This document shows positions 1 to 9,958 of a DNA stretch of 24,736 nt, in pieces (position 1 is the stretch's first letter; each line of letters begins with the position of its first letter). Made by a program: the position numbers and the translations under genes. This stretch comes from Chara braunii. Lineage: Eukaryota > Streptophyta > Charophyceae > Charales > Characeae. The notes under the pieces were generated by a model. That model had not been told where the DNA came from. It saw only the letters and a program-made list of their open reading frames with translations, and did not search any database. The DNA lies in the NCBI GenBank assembly GCA_003427395.1, contig BFEA01000180.1:1298513-1323248 (forward strand), read 5' to 3'.

Positions 1-515
1 ACAGTCCCAGTTCTGGTCTAAGTCCAGGGGTCAGTCCAGATCCAGACTTTCAAGTCCAAATTCAGGCCGGNAGGCCTCAGCAGCAGTTGAACTTCATTTG
101 GGACTCTACTGGGACACATGCAATGCAGGGTCTGGGACAAAAGGAAGGCTGGATTGAGTCAATACAGACCCAGCGAGGAGTATAAAGNAGGCAGCCAGCC
201 TCATTTCTGCCAGATCTCCACTGGCTGCCAATGCGTGGAAGTGCTGGTGCACTTGTGCGCTGAGTCAGGAGGAGCAGCGCTGGAGGAGAAGATGCGCTGG
301 AGGAAGGAAGATGCCTGTATGCTGGAAGTGATGCAGCCATAGCTGCCCAGCGAGTTGGCATTAGAAGTAGAGGGTTAGTATGTAGCTATGAGTAGTATCC
401 AGAGTAGATCCTCATGAGTATTGAAGAGTGTATATGCATCATAAGAGAAAGGGATTGAGGCTGAGAGTGTTCATTCAAGGTTGGCTATGGAAGATACTTA
501 CCTGAGTTGGATGTG

Positions 516-619
516 ATCTGCAGAGGTGGCATTGATGATTGGTGACCACATTGATGACTTGGAGACTATCTGCAGGGGTAGCACTGATTCACTGGAAGGC
601 ATATTGATGAGTTGGCAAG
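516..619. repeat. 52-bp imperfect direct duplication
   Basis: Two units of 52 bp start with ATCTGCAG at 516 and 568 and share the CATTGATGA-type segments in the same register. They are clearly diverged, so this is an old local duplication. Confidence 0.6.
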
Positions 620-1086
620 ATATTGGTGTTGCGCTGATGAGCGCTGGACTCAGGGAAACTTTGAAACACTTTGTATTCATATTTTTGATAATATAAGCTG
701 TGAAACTCGGTTCTCATCTTCTCTACCTTTGTCTATTATCAGACTACTGTTCGATGTGTGTGGGAGAACGATGCATGGCATGTACACACTTGCATGAGAT
801 GGTCTCCAGGACCCATGCATTTTCCTCAGGTGTGCCCTGGCGTATCGTTTCAGCCTCGACGGTGATGTTGTGTTGTTTTCGTGAAGGAGTGTTGGGGTTG
901 TTTTCGAAAAGTCATTGGACTGGACCCGCTGAGCCTGCCACTGTGCTCAGCATTCCGCAGGTATTTGAACCGGTACCTGGACCAAGTACATTTCAATTGA
1001 TGAATGTATCAGACCTCGAACAGGTCCACACACGTTTAGGATGCTGTGTAGTGGAGCAAGGCCCTAAGTGGGTGCCGAGTTCATAT

Positions 1087-1158
1087 GAGCTCAGGGGTGT
1101 AGTGGCGTTCGAGCTCAGGGCTGTACTACCACTCGAGCTCAGGGCTGTCTACCAACAG
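1087..1158. repeat. 24-bp tandem repeat, three copies
   Basis: GAGCTCAGGG recurs at 1087, 1111 and 1135, an exact 24-bp period, with the second and third units better preserved than the first. Confidence 0.8.
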
Positions 1159-1462
1159 TTGGTGGGTGTACAGCCAGCTGTGGCTTTGGGGGGCGGTTTG
1201 CTTTTTATTTTTTCACTTTTAGTTTGGGTCGTTTGCACGACCCAACTCATGTGCCATCGCCCACCTGTTCACATATGATGTCACCCAACCCACAGGGCCA
1301 TTGTGTTAATTCAGTCCAAACTAGTTTATTTTTGCATATCCTTTTTATTTGTTTAGGCAAAATCCAGCTCACATATGATGACGACCTTGCCCGTGCTGTA
1401 CCAGCTAGCAAGCGTGGCTGTGTGGTGTCACCCAGGCCACAAATTATAACTTGGCCCACATC

Positions 1463-1499
1463 GTTGTTTTGTTTTGTTTTGTTTTGTTTTGTTTTGTTT
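1463..1499. repeat. (TTTTG)n microsatellite
   Basis: Seven or so consecutive GTTTT units; a simple pentanucleotide repeat. Confidence 0.9.
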
Positions 1500-2258
1500 A
1501 CGAAAAAAACAGTGACCTCTTCTAGAGGAGGTGATTCGAGCAGCCTCCTCTAGTAGTCGCTGCACCTGGTTGCTCCATCTATTGGTGGGGAGCTACACCT
1601 GCTGGAAACTGGGTAGAGCGTCCCTGTACAACCATGAGATTCATGAGGACTAACATAAGTGTAACCCGCCAGCATTGATTGCCCCTGATTGCCCAGGGGA
1701 TTGACTGAGCGGTAGGAAGATCTGTAGCGACGGAAGTGCCTCTTCACCCTTCAAACAGGGCGCCTCTTCTAGCTTGGCATATCTAGCATCTGCCATCACT
1801 GTGTAAGTGCAAGCAGCGGTCTTGGATGCTTAAACCACCAGTACACCCGCGCCTAAAATCCCGAACCTGCCTGCCCACTGCGCGCCACTATTTTCCGAGC
1901 CTTCTGCGTGAGGGTACCTGCAGTGGGAATTTCGGAAGTGGCACTGGTGCCGTCGGTCTGCCTGAAGGGAAAAAACAAAAGAAAAGAAAAGAAAAGGAAG
2001 GAACAAACATGCCAGAGAGCAATGATGTTGTGAAAGGACGTCATGGAGGCCATACGCAAATGATCACTTTCCTGAATGTGAAACGGTTTTCACCTTTGCA
2101 GAGGCAGATGCAGATCCCGGGGTTTGATCCCCAGACCTTACCTCACCCATGTATAGTATCGAGTTGACCCTTGAGTGCTTGAACCCGTGACCTGTGTTTC
2201 ATGAGTTGTTGTTTGTCTATCGTAGGACTGTGTCGACATAGGGATTCGATCTGTAGAC

Positions 2259-2380
2259 CTGTCGAGTAGAGGTCTTAGAGAGTTCCAGAAGTCGTAGCTG
2301 TAGATGTCCCGAAGGGTCAAAGTCATAGCTGCTGCAGTCCCGAAAGGCCAAGTCCACAGACTTCCGGAAGGTCCGGAAGT
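2259..2380. repeat. Degenerate 30-31 bp tandem repeat in U3
   Basis: AAGTC-type units recur at 2289, 2320 and 2350, each followed by CCCGAA(A/G)GG or a close variant, with a weaker unit before the first. Such U3 repeats often act as upstream promoter elements in LTRs; that role is inferred. Confidence 0.55.
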
Positions 2381-2596
2381 GGCCTTTCGCAGCTTGCTCA
2401 CGTTTTAGACTGAGGCAAGTGGGCAAATGGTGGACCAACTGCAGTACGTTCGCAGTACGATAGCGATAGGTTAGCAGTGCGTCCCCATGCAGTCAGCGGT
2501 ACCGTCCAGTCAGTCCCAGTCCAGTCCAGCAAGTACCATGAGGGACTGTGTGCACCATGGGCCGATGGAAAGGGGCAGACCAACGAGTTACAGAAG

Positions 2597-2603
2597 TATA
2601 AAT
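2597..2603 (+). promoter_or_regulatory. LTR TATA box
   Basis: TATAAAT in a GC-balanced context, about 520 bp into the LTR, followed by a purine/GC-rich stretch. This is the best promoter candidate for transcription of the outer element. Confidence 0.5.
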
Positions 2604-3040
2604 CAAGAGGCAGCGCACAGCCATTCATTCATTCCTGCGGAAGCCATGCGGAAGCGCTGCCACGGTGACTTGTGCGAGGTGGTCTGCAGAGGATCCTGAA
2701 GTCGAAGTGGGCTAGAGGGAGTTAGTGCAGCCATAGCTGCTTGTAGAGTAGAATCAGCTGGCTGCCATAGCTGCCATAGTTAGTAATAGGTGTGCATTCG
2801 TGTGTGTGCAGAGTGTGTGCGTGGGGTATCCAGGGTGATCCGGAGTTCAAGTGTGAAGTGAACAGTGGTGTTGGACACTGTGACAAGAGTTGCGATGTGT
2901 GGGTGCTGATGCACCATAGCCTGTTGAAGCGAGTTGCATCTGAACTGTGTCTTGGTTTCCATATCTTCGAGCTTTGAGTTGGTGATTCACCATCTGTTTG
3001 TATGCATGTGAAGTGACGAAGTATGCGAGTCTGATTGCAC

Positions 3041-3052
3041 TGGTATCGGAGC
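3041..3052 (+). other. Primer binding site (initiator Met tRNA type)
   Basis: TGGTATCGGAGC differs by one base from the common plant LTR-element site TGGTATCAGAGC, which pairs with the 3' end of initiator methionine tRNA and primes minus-strand DNA synthesis. It lies one base after the inferred CA end of the LTR. The same 12 bases recur at 19980-19991. Confidence 0.8.
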
Positions 3053-3194
3053 TGGTACCCGCTACTCCATGCGCATCATCGTTGTAGCAGGAGAGAGACG
3101 CATGGGCACCATAGCTGAAGTGCGCCACCTTTGAAGAAGAAGTCCGCCATAGCTGCGCTGCGGAAGAAGCTGGCGCGTACCTGCACAAGAGGAC

Positions 3195-3202
<8 letters not shown>

Positions 3203-3260
<58 letters not shown>
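3203..3260. repeat. (GA)n microsatellite
   Basis: An uninterrupted AG/GA dinucleotide run of about 58 bp in the leader. A similar run lies in the inserted element at 7159-7217. Confidence 0.95.
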
Positions 3261-3264
<4 letters not shown>

Positions 3265-3560
3265 TGAGCGATACAAGACTGGTTACCACGTACCTGCGCT
3301 GAAGATCGTTGTGCGGTCCAAGAGAAAGTAGCGGCCATAGCCGCGGAGCTCGGGACACGGAGGAGAGAGGGAGGTGAAGTATAGACGAGGGAGGAGACAT
3401 AGACGAGGAAGAGCGAAGGAGGGAAAACGAAGGTGAAGACAGACATAGCCGTGGGTGAACAAAAAAAAAAAAAAAAAAGGAATACGGCGAAGAAAGGTGA
3501 AAGGAGGAGGAAGAAAGAAGAGGTTGGCGAGAGAGTGCCGGCAGCCATAGCCGACAGAGG

Positions 3561-3660
3561 GTTGACCGAGCGTTGACCAGAGGGTTGACCGGGCGTTGAC
3601 CAAAGGGTTGACCAGACGTTGACCGAGAGTTGACCAAGGCGTTGACCGGAGCTGTTGACC
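3561..3660 (+). repeat. Nine GTTGACC boxes at 11-13 bp spacing
   Basis: GTTGACC starts at 3561, 3572, 3584, 3595, 3607, 3618, 3629, 3641 and 3654. The seven bases are identical in every copy while the 4-6 bases between them vary. TTGACC/T is the W-box core recognised by plant WRKY transcription factors, so a dense regulatory cluster is possible; a simple minisatellite is the alternative. Confidence 0.85.
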
Positions 3661-4375
3661 GCGACTCTGACCAAGTTGGAGTTGGTATAATCTCGCCAAG
3701 CCCTTAGCCTATCCCCTCGCCCTATGGATGTGCACTCACCCTATGGTACTTGCTGAGTCTGAGTCTATGTGTCTCTTCTTTCTGCATTGAGTCTCTTCTG
3801 TCCAGGTGATAGGACTCCGTGTATGAAGGATAGGGCCTCGTTGACCAAACCCCTGCCGGGCTGAGTAGGGCTAAAGGTTGTGTCTGACGACTCGACTGTC
3901 CCGGAGGACACGAACCCTCCCAAGGACCGGTACTGACCGGCGGGCTGCTCGGTGTGGCACGGTAGGCCCGAAATCTGAGATGTGGGCTGCACAAAGGGCC
4001 GTCTACGTTTTGAGAGAACTTGCTGGTCGCGTCGTCCTGTCTGCGACGTTAAAGAATTCTTGAGGAGTTACGGGGGATCTCCTTAAATGCCTCCTGATCA
4101 GCAACAAGTTCTGTAGTTTAGAGTCTAGGCTAGTGCCCCTAGTTGACAGGGTCTGAACCGGAGTGAAAGCCAGGTGGGTTTGACCGCAGGTGCTGGGCAT
4201 CTGGGTCTGGATTGCAAGGACTATGGTTGTGAAAGCTTCTGTTGGCCGTGGTAATCTGTCTGGAACGAAGGGTAAGATTCTGTAGTCCATAGAGAGTCAG
4301 TCAGTCTTAAGTTAAGTAGGGGGGACGTTTAAGTGGTGAGGAGTGGAACCGTTACTTGGTTGTGCATCTATCACC

Positions 4376-5055
4376 ATGGTTGACACGCGTACCGGAAAGA
4401 GCACTTCCCCTTACACAGCTGAAGAGGAGGCAAAGGCCACCACCATCCTCAAAGAGAGAAGAGAGAAGAAGGAAGCCAAGAAAAAGGCCTTGATCGAGGA
4501 ACAGGCGGCGAAGTTGAGAAAGATTGAGGAGGAGATGGCCAGAGAGAAGGAGAGGCTAAAGAAAGAAGAGGAAGAGAAGTTAAAGGCGGTGGACGAGGAG
4601 GATGAACAGGAGGTACGACTGGAAAGAAGAAGAAGGGAGCAAAGAGGGGAATCCAGTGGTACACAAATTGATCAGTTGGAGAAGAAGATTTCAGAGTGGG
4701 TGGCCAATTTGTCCCTGGGAGAAGATGAGGAAGCAATAATGTATGTGCCCAGGGAAGAACAGGAGGCGGCTATGGAGTGGGAGGCAGAAGAGGACCCACT
4801 CAAGCGACAAGTCATAGAAAATGATAAGAGGATGGAGTGGAAGTTCCGCCTAACAAGAGAAAGGAAAGCGAGAATGGAAGCAGTGAGTCAGGCGGCAAAA
4901 GAGTTGGAGGAGGTGAAAAAGCAAAGAGAGCAGATGGCGTCGAAGGACGACCTGTTGGGGAAGATGGAAATTATGGCGAGAAATATATAGAGCGTCTGAC
5001 GAAGGCCTAGGAGTAGCACTATCAGTTCTCTAGAAGTCTGGATATCGCCCTGCGT
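4376..5055 (+). pseudogene. gag: gag, N-terminal part (broken), outer chromovirus
   Basis: The start is chosen at ATG 4376, which sits in an ACCATGG context and gives MVDTRTGKS, rather than the in-frame ATG 4343. The product is very rich in Lys, Glu and Arg and strongly predicted coiled coil from about residue 20 to 85 and again from 150 to 200, typical of the N-terminal gag arm of these elements, which would help capsid assembly. The frame ends at TAG 4988-4990. It clearly resumes one frame over: an extra TA in an AT run near 4985-4989 shifts it, and then two TAG codons (5008, 5014) interrupt a stretch ending YQFSRS..DIALR at 5055. There the 9.16-kb insertion cuts it; the rest of gag starts at 14213. 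All three lesions are inactivating. Confidence 0.85.
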
Positions 5056-5056
5056 T
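5052..5056. repeat. Left copy of target duplication GCGT(T)
   Basis: GCGTT at 5052-5056 is repeated at 14213-14217, directly flanking the insertion. Whether the duplication is 4 bp (element starts TGTCG) or 5 bp (element starts GTCGG) cannot be decided, because the last T is shared. Confidence 0.75.
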
Positions 5057-5060
5057 GTCG

Positions 5061-5090
5061 GCCCGAATACCCTTACAAGGGTATCTGGGC
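5061..5090. repeat. Left subterminal hairpin of the insertion
   Basis: GCCC, then GA, then ATACCCTT, a two-base loop, AAGGGTAT, then CT, then GGGC: a 4-bp and an 8-bp stem separated by a symmetric internal loop, starting directly after TGTCG. The CCCTT/AAGGG core resembles that of the central stem-loop array. Confidence 0.85.
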
Positions 5091-7140
5091 ACATATTTGC
5101 AGCTTACAGGACGAACGCGCCTGATGATATCTGGGGGCGCGTCCCATTTGTGTTGATTAGGGAGTGTTTGAGCGTGCACTTTGTGGGCACGCGCTAGCTT
5201 GACCGAACCTTGATCGAGGAAGGCCGTGCGACGTCGGTAGAACAAGTGAGAGTTAAACTAGAATTTTTGAGGCGGTCGCAGCCTCGCGCGCACTGGCGAA
5301 GTTACAAGTGGCGTCGCGTTGACCAGGTAGGACTGCGACTAGAGAAGAATGTCGTCTGACTTGTTGAGGACCGGCGTATCAAGGTCGCACCACGTAAAGT
5401 CACGTGGGCACTAGGATGACTCTGCACCGGCGATAGTAGAAGTCGCCGCGGATGCCAAGCGAGGATGGCACAAAGTAGAGCAACGGGCGGGGTTTTCTCG
5501 GCAGGGAGGCCGAAAAAAGGCATTTGCAGTGGGCTAGGGGAAGCTCGACCCCCAGCCCTACCATGGTTGAACAGGCGCGTGTGGTAGACCAGCGGAGCCA
5601 TGCCTTCAAGGCAGCCAGGTACGGCCTTACGGAGCCAAGGACGCAGGCCGTAAGAGGGAAGAACGGTCTGAGGTACCGTTTGCAGGCCCGGGCTGGCTGG
5701 CCATACTATTCATATGCAGGGCAGCGCACAGCCAACTCAAGCTGGGGCTTAGCCCTATAGGTTACGTCACTGACCTATCACCAGGCGGATCCCGGGATCG
5801 AGGCCAGTGGCGAGCACCGGAGCAGCGGAGCGGCGGAGGAGCGAGTTGGAGTGAATCGAGGGGTTGAGGGTCCCGCGGGACTATCCCCCTCGGTTTTGCT
5901 AAGGGGAGTCGGCCGCGGGCCCGTAGGAAAGGACCAAGTGCCAACGGTTCTCTCCCGCATCCGTTCTTCTTTTTTTTTTTTTTTAATCTATGAGTTTTAG
6001 AATTTTTTTTATTGTTATTTTTTTCCTATTTTTTGCGTTCCTATCTGGGACGAGGCCCGGTACCGGTGCCGGGACCTGCAGTAAAGACCAGCTACCTAGT
6101 TAAATAGAGACACCTATGAACTGTTGAAATACAGACCCATGTCCCGATCCGGATGGGGCAGCTGGCCAAGACAGTAGTCCCGACGACCATGGGTCGCTGC
6201 CCAGGAGATAGTCGTTCGGGACATCCGTTAAAATTGGGACGATGCAGAGCAGATTAGCACGGCCCCTACACAAGGCTGAGTTGCATAAGTAGAGAGGGCG
6301 AGCTCCCTCCTCGCTCGCTAATAGGAAGTGCCTTCCGAGAGGATGAGGCAGCGCACGTTAGTGGGAGAGTGGATGATAGGAGGAGAGGTGAGGGAGAATT
6401 AGAGGAGGAAGAGAGAGCGCAGGAGAGCGCTGCACGACGAGAGCAGGGACTACAATGACATAAGGATGTACCTGGACGTGGTTTCGCGCCAGGTGCATTC
6501 GGAGGAGGAGGAAGAAAACAAACGACGAAGCTGGAAGGTATGGCGGAGTGAAAGGCCACTGCGTGCTTACTTGTTGATGAAATTTGGCAGGGGGAGGTGC
6601 TAACCTGAGGTTTTGAGGCTGGGCGAACTAAGTGGTGTGGTTGGATTGAGGAAAGTAGTGGAAAGGGGGGGAGACAAGAAGAATAATGCGCGGAGGTGAC
6701 GGGGTGTTGGATATGGCCGCTTGGGAAGAGGCAGATCTCGCCCGTTTCTCAACGAAAACGGGCAAGTGAAGGCTTGAAGTGGGGGGTTTGAGGCGCTGCG
6801 GACCTACTGATGGCATCAGATCCTTGGATCGGGCAACAGTTAAGCCGATACGAGCAGAAGAGATAGCGGGAGCACTAATGTCAAAATTCGAAGTGTAAGG
6901 TGGTATCTTCCCCTGTTATAGTCGAAGATTTGTTCTCGTGTTGAAATTTTGTGAGCAGCGGAGCGAGGCCAAGGGCGGAGTGTTTTGCTTGTTGTCCCGG
7001 TCATACTCTCGGTCTCAACAAGCTCCATACTGCTCATGAAGATGATGGTCGCAATTCTCAGCATTGCAGGCCACGACACTTGGTCGTACTCTAGCGAGTG
7101 ACCAAGTTTCGATGCACCGCTGTGACGTGCAGGCATAAGC
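5091..7140. other. Non-coding left arm of the insertion
   Basis: No recognisable protein frame. Inverted repeats follow one another: 5109-5144 (GGA..CGCGCC / GGCGCG..TCC), 5171-5195 (AGCGTGC / GCACGC..CT), a near-perfect 18-bp palindrome at 6056-6073, and a nested pair at 6177-6222 (GTCCCGA / TCGGGAC enclosing CGACC-ATG-GGTCG). A T-rich stretch lies at 5970-6036. The short minus-strand frames at 6266-6559 and 6840-7142 match nothing I know and are probably chance. Confidence 0.5.
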
Positions 7141-7154
7141 ACGTATGCAACTAC

Positions 7155-7158
<4 letters not shown>

Positions 7159-7217
<59 letters not shown>
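7159..7217. repeat. (GA)n microsatellite
   Basis: An uninterrupted GA run of about 59 bp. Confidence 0.95.
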
Positions 7218-7220
<3 letters not shown>

Positions 7221-7399
7221 CTACTTCGAGCCAGCAGTATGGGGTGGACCGAGAGACGAGCTACGGTGCTAGATTGAGCAATGCTGTCCGAAAGGGGACT
7301 TCCTGTGTATCTATCCCAAGTCTAGAGGCAGATTCTTTCCCGCCGTGCATATAGTGAGTAGTGGAGGGGAGTGTGAGGCTCGTAGGGGACGTCCGGGCC

Positions 7400-9300
7400 A
7401 TCCTTACCGTGGTACAAGTCGTACTCAACGCAGTTGCCTTTGACGGCGGTGCTCGTGCTCACCCACACCGTTGGATTGCCTATAGTCATGGGTTAGCTGC
7501 TGCGGTATGAGCCCACCACCACGGGGCCCGAGCGACTCAAACTCTAGCAGCTGGTCATTTCCGCTGGCTTTTCGACTGTGGGGGGGGTTGCTGACTGTTT
7601 TGGGGTGGCTGTCACTGCAGCCTGGTCTTAGAGTAGTCGATACGTCAGGTCCAAGTAGGAGCTGCGGCACCACTTCTGAGTGTCCCCCTGCGTTGCTGCG
7701 CTGTGTATTACGGAGTTGACTGTACTTGGTTGTAAGTGACTGGTCTCGCCTTAAGGGTATTGGGCAGGTCTGCTGCTGTCTTTTCCTGCCGCCGGTATTA
7801 TACTAGGGGTCTGTTGGGGCCAGCTCAGGGCTGGTTGCTGAGCTCCTACCGCTGTACTTTCTGCTGCTGGTTGTTACCGCAATCACTTGCTGTACTTTCT
7901 GCTGCTGGTTGTTACCGCAATCACTTGCTGTTGCTGGTTGTTACCGCAATCACTTGCTGTTGCTGGTTGTTACCGCAATCACTTGCGGTGCTCTCCGTTG
8001 TGCACGACACTGAACATAGGGGACTTTAGATTGGAGTTCTACCGAGCATATTGTCCAACTTCACCCGTTGGTTACTGTGCTCCGCAGCATGGCGGTGGCT
8101 GCTGTGTGCCTCCCGTTGAATATCATTACGGCTACTGTGTATCTGTTACGCCCTCTGCGGGTGGTACCACTACGCCTGCTGTGTGATACTACATTTCGAG
8201 TAGAGCAGGGGGCTGTGCTCTGTGTCGAACATTGTCCTACTAGACTGTGTAGCAGCAGGCTAGTCGGAGGGGAGAACACGGGCTGAGACACACAGCTGAT
8301 TGTTGAGTTACTCACGTAATGTATACCTTACTGAGTTTCCGGGTGTTACTAAGTTTGTAAGTATGAGTGGGCATGCGTGTGTGCCTATCTGAGCGGCTGT
8401 CGACTTAGTGTGTATATGTAACGCAAGGACACTCGCTCGTTCAGAGGGGCGAGGGGCCGGTACGTACCTGTTGGCCATGATTGCTGCAAGGGATGAGGTG
8501 TCGCCATCAGGATGACGGCATAACTGCGTATCTCCGCCGAGGGGTTTTTGTTGCTGCACCCAAGCGCTGGTGGCACATACATGAAGAAGGAAGCACAACA
8601 GGTGGGCGGTGCAGCGGTGTCTTGAGGCTGCGCACGGCTGCTACGGGTGCTGCTTTCTTTCTGAGAAGCGCCGCATTTTCACTTGCACGTCGAATAGAGC
8701 ACGGGGGTGGTTGTGCTGCTACTCCGGGGGTCCAAGCGGGTCGCTGCCACAGCAGATAGTTTACTGCTGCTGACGCCGTGTTGCTGAGCGAGCTATCGCT
8801 GTTCCTGCGCTGCCACGGCGGATTAAGCCTGTGCGTCCAGGTTTGGGGGGCTGCTGCAGCTACAACAGTGACGGGGGTGCTTCGGGTCGCGGACCATGCG
8901 GATGACTGAACTGCTGTTGATCGGGCTGCCACAACACACGGATTGTGGGTTGTTGTGCCGTTGAGAGGCTGCGGCGGTGCCACCTGGCTGGGCACCTGCA
9001 TTCTGCTGATGGATCTCGCTGTGCACCCTGTCATGCGCTAGCTGCGTATGACTGTGGGCTCAGGGGAGTTAGCGGACACAGCGCAGGGGGCTGTGTACGG
9101 ACTACGGCTACGTACTGCTGCGGCTTCTGCTGGGTGCTACGGGCTGTGGGAAGCAGCTGCTGCTGTCTTGACTGTGCACAACTGCTGCTTATGGCTGTGC
9201 ACAAGCTGTGACCAACAGCTGGCGGCTGCAGGCTGCTGCTGCTGCCTGCTGTTGACTGCTGCGTGATACCACCTACTGCCGTCGGCCGTTACCACCTATT
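7400..9300. other. CTG/GCTG-rich non-coding stretch
   Basis: The + strand is strongly enriched in GCTGCTG, TGTGT and GTAC-type words, giving runs of Cys, Leu and Ala in translated frames. The longest frame is on the minus strand (8507-9034, 175 aa, rich in Ala, Pro and Thr) but shows no domain, signal or conserved motif, so I treat it as a composition artefact. A decayed satellite or long non-coding transcript would both fit. Confidence 0.4.
7851..7986. repeat. Tandem repeat, 38-bp then 29-bp units
   Basis: GCTGGTTGTTACCGCAATC recurs identically at 7866, 7904, 7933 and 7962. The first period is 38 bp and includes TGTACTTTCTG; the later units lack 9 bp of it and have a 29-bp period. The copies are essentially identical, so the expansion is recent. 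Confidence 0.9.
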
Positions 9301-9958
9301 GCGGCTTGCTGGGCAGCGGCAATTGGGCTAAGGAGGAGTTCTGGGGCTCAAAGGGGCGATAGAGCTTGGGAAGGGTGGATGAAGCCGTGATCTAACGGGC
9401 CGGCAGAGGGTTGACCCTGACAGCGTGACTTCAAGAGTTGACCAAGTTACCACTACTTGGCCATCATTGCGGGGCCCTCAGGCGCATCTAGATTTCAAGG
9501 CCCTCTCATTGTGAGTTGAGCGCACCTCTCTTGTATCTGAGAGTCTGAACTTTCTTTCGCTGCCCTTCTCAGTCTAAGTCTAGTCCTTTGGTTACGAGAG
9601 GAAGGCGGCAGGCGGGATTGCAACCCGTAGGCCCGCATCAGGACCTTGTGGGAGGTCCACCCATCGATTGGGGGAGCTCTGCCGGAGCCCAGGCGGGGTT
9701 CTGGAGGCAGGGAACTTCAGGTATATTTTCGCTTGACGCGTGTGGTCCCTTCCCCTACCTATTATCCCCTGGGTATCTGAATAATATTATGGTAGGATAC
9801 TACTTTTGTTTTGCTATGTATGTCAGGACATGCATTGTGGAAAGGTAAATGAACAAGTATGTGAGAGTTCAGATAAATCTTGAGTGAATTCAGACAGAAT
9901 GAACTGGGGGAGGGGGGGATGAAGGAGTTTTGCATGCTTTGACTGGGTCAACCCAAGG
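9301..9958. other. Unassigned stretch before the stem-loop array
   Basis: No convincing gene. It holds two TTGACC boxes (around 9410 and 9439) like those in the outer leader, and a G-rich run near 9905-9920. Nothing else identifiable. Confidence 0.4.

Larger units (their letters stand above)
1..2078. other. Non-coding left flank of the outer retroelement
   Basis: No open frame here has the look of a conserved protein; the longest (700-1278) is interrupted in meaning by low-complexity stretches and matches no family I know. A TATA-like TATAAAG lies at 181-187, followed by purine-rich sequence and a CCATAGC motif at 337-343, an arrangement also seen inside the 5' LTR at 2597-2771, so the first few hundred bases may be part of another LTR. 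Small repeats inside are listed separately. An inverted repeat at 1224-1245 (TTGGGTCGT, four-base loop, ACGACCCAA) and a longer-range one (CCCACTGC near 1878, GCAGTGGG near 1920) are visible. Single N bases are at 71 and 187. Confidence 0.5.
2079..3039 (+). repeat. 5' LTR of the outer chromovirus
   Basis: The left end is set by the 62 bp shared with 19143-19204, starting TGAAACGG. The right end is set by the primer binding site at 3041, leaving the LTR ending ..GATTGCA, so it runs from TG to CA over about 961 bp. A TATAAAT at 2597-2603 is the likely core promoter of U3. A near-palindrome (GTGAAA..TTTCAC) sits at the very start. The exact right boundary is inferred, because the matching 3' LTR is cut off after 62 bp. 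Confidence 0.7.
3053..4375 (+). other. Untranslated leader of the outer element
   Basis: About 1.3 kb between the primer site and the gag start. It holds a GA microsatellite (3203-3260), an A run (3461-3478), repeated CCATAGC motifs up to 3551, and the GTTGACC array (3561-3660). No credible coding region: the long minus-strand frames here only reflect the CT and TC repeats. The purine-rich leader with many unused ATGs would hinder scanning, so gag may use another initiation route; that is inference. Confidence 0.6.

Noticed and set aside
2847-3674. 275-aa minus-strand frame as a gene
   Set aside because: It crosses the GA microsatellite, the A run and the GTTGACC array, giving Ser-Leu and Phe runs; it is an artefact of repeats.
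8507-9034. 175-aa minus-strand frame, Ala/Pro/Thr-rich, as a gene
   Set aside because: It follows from the CTG-rich composition; no domain, no start context, no splice pattern or neighbour supports it.
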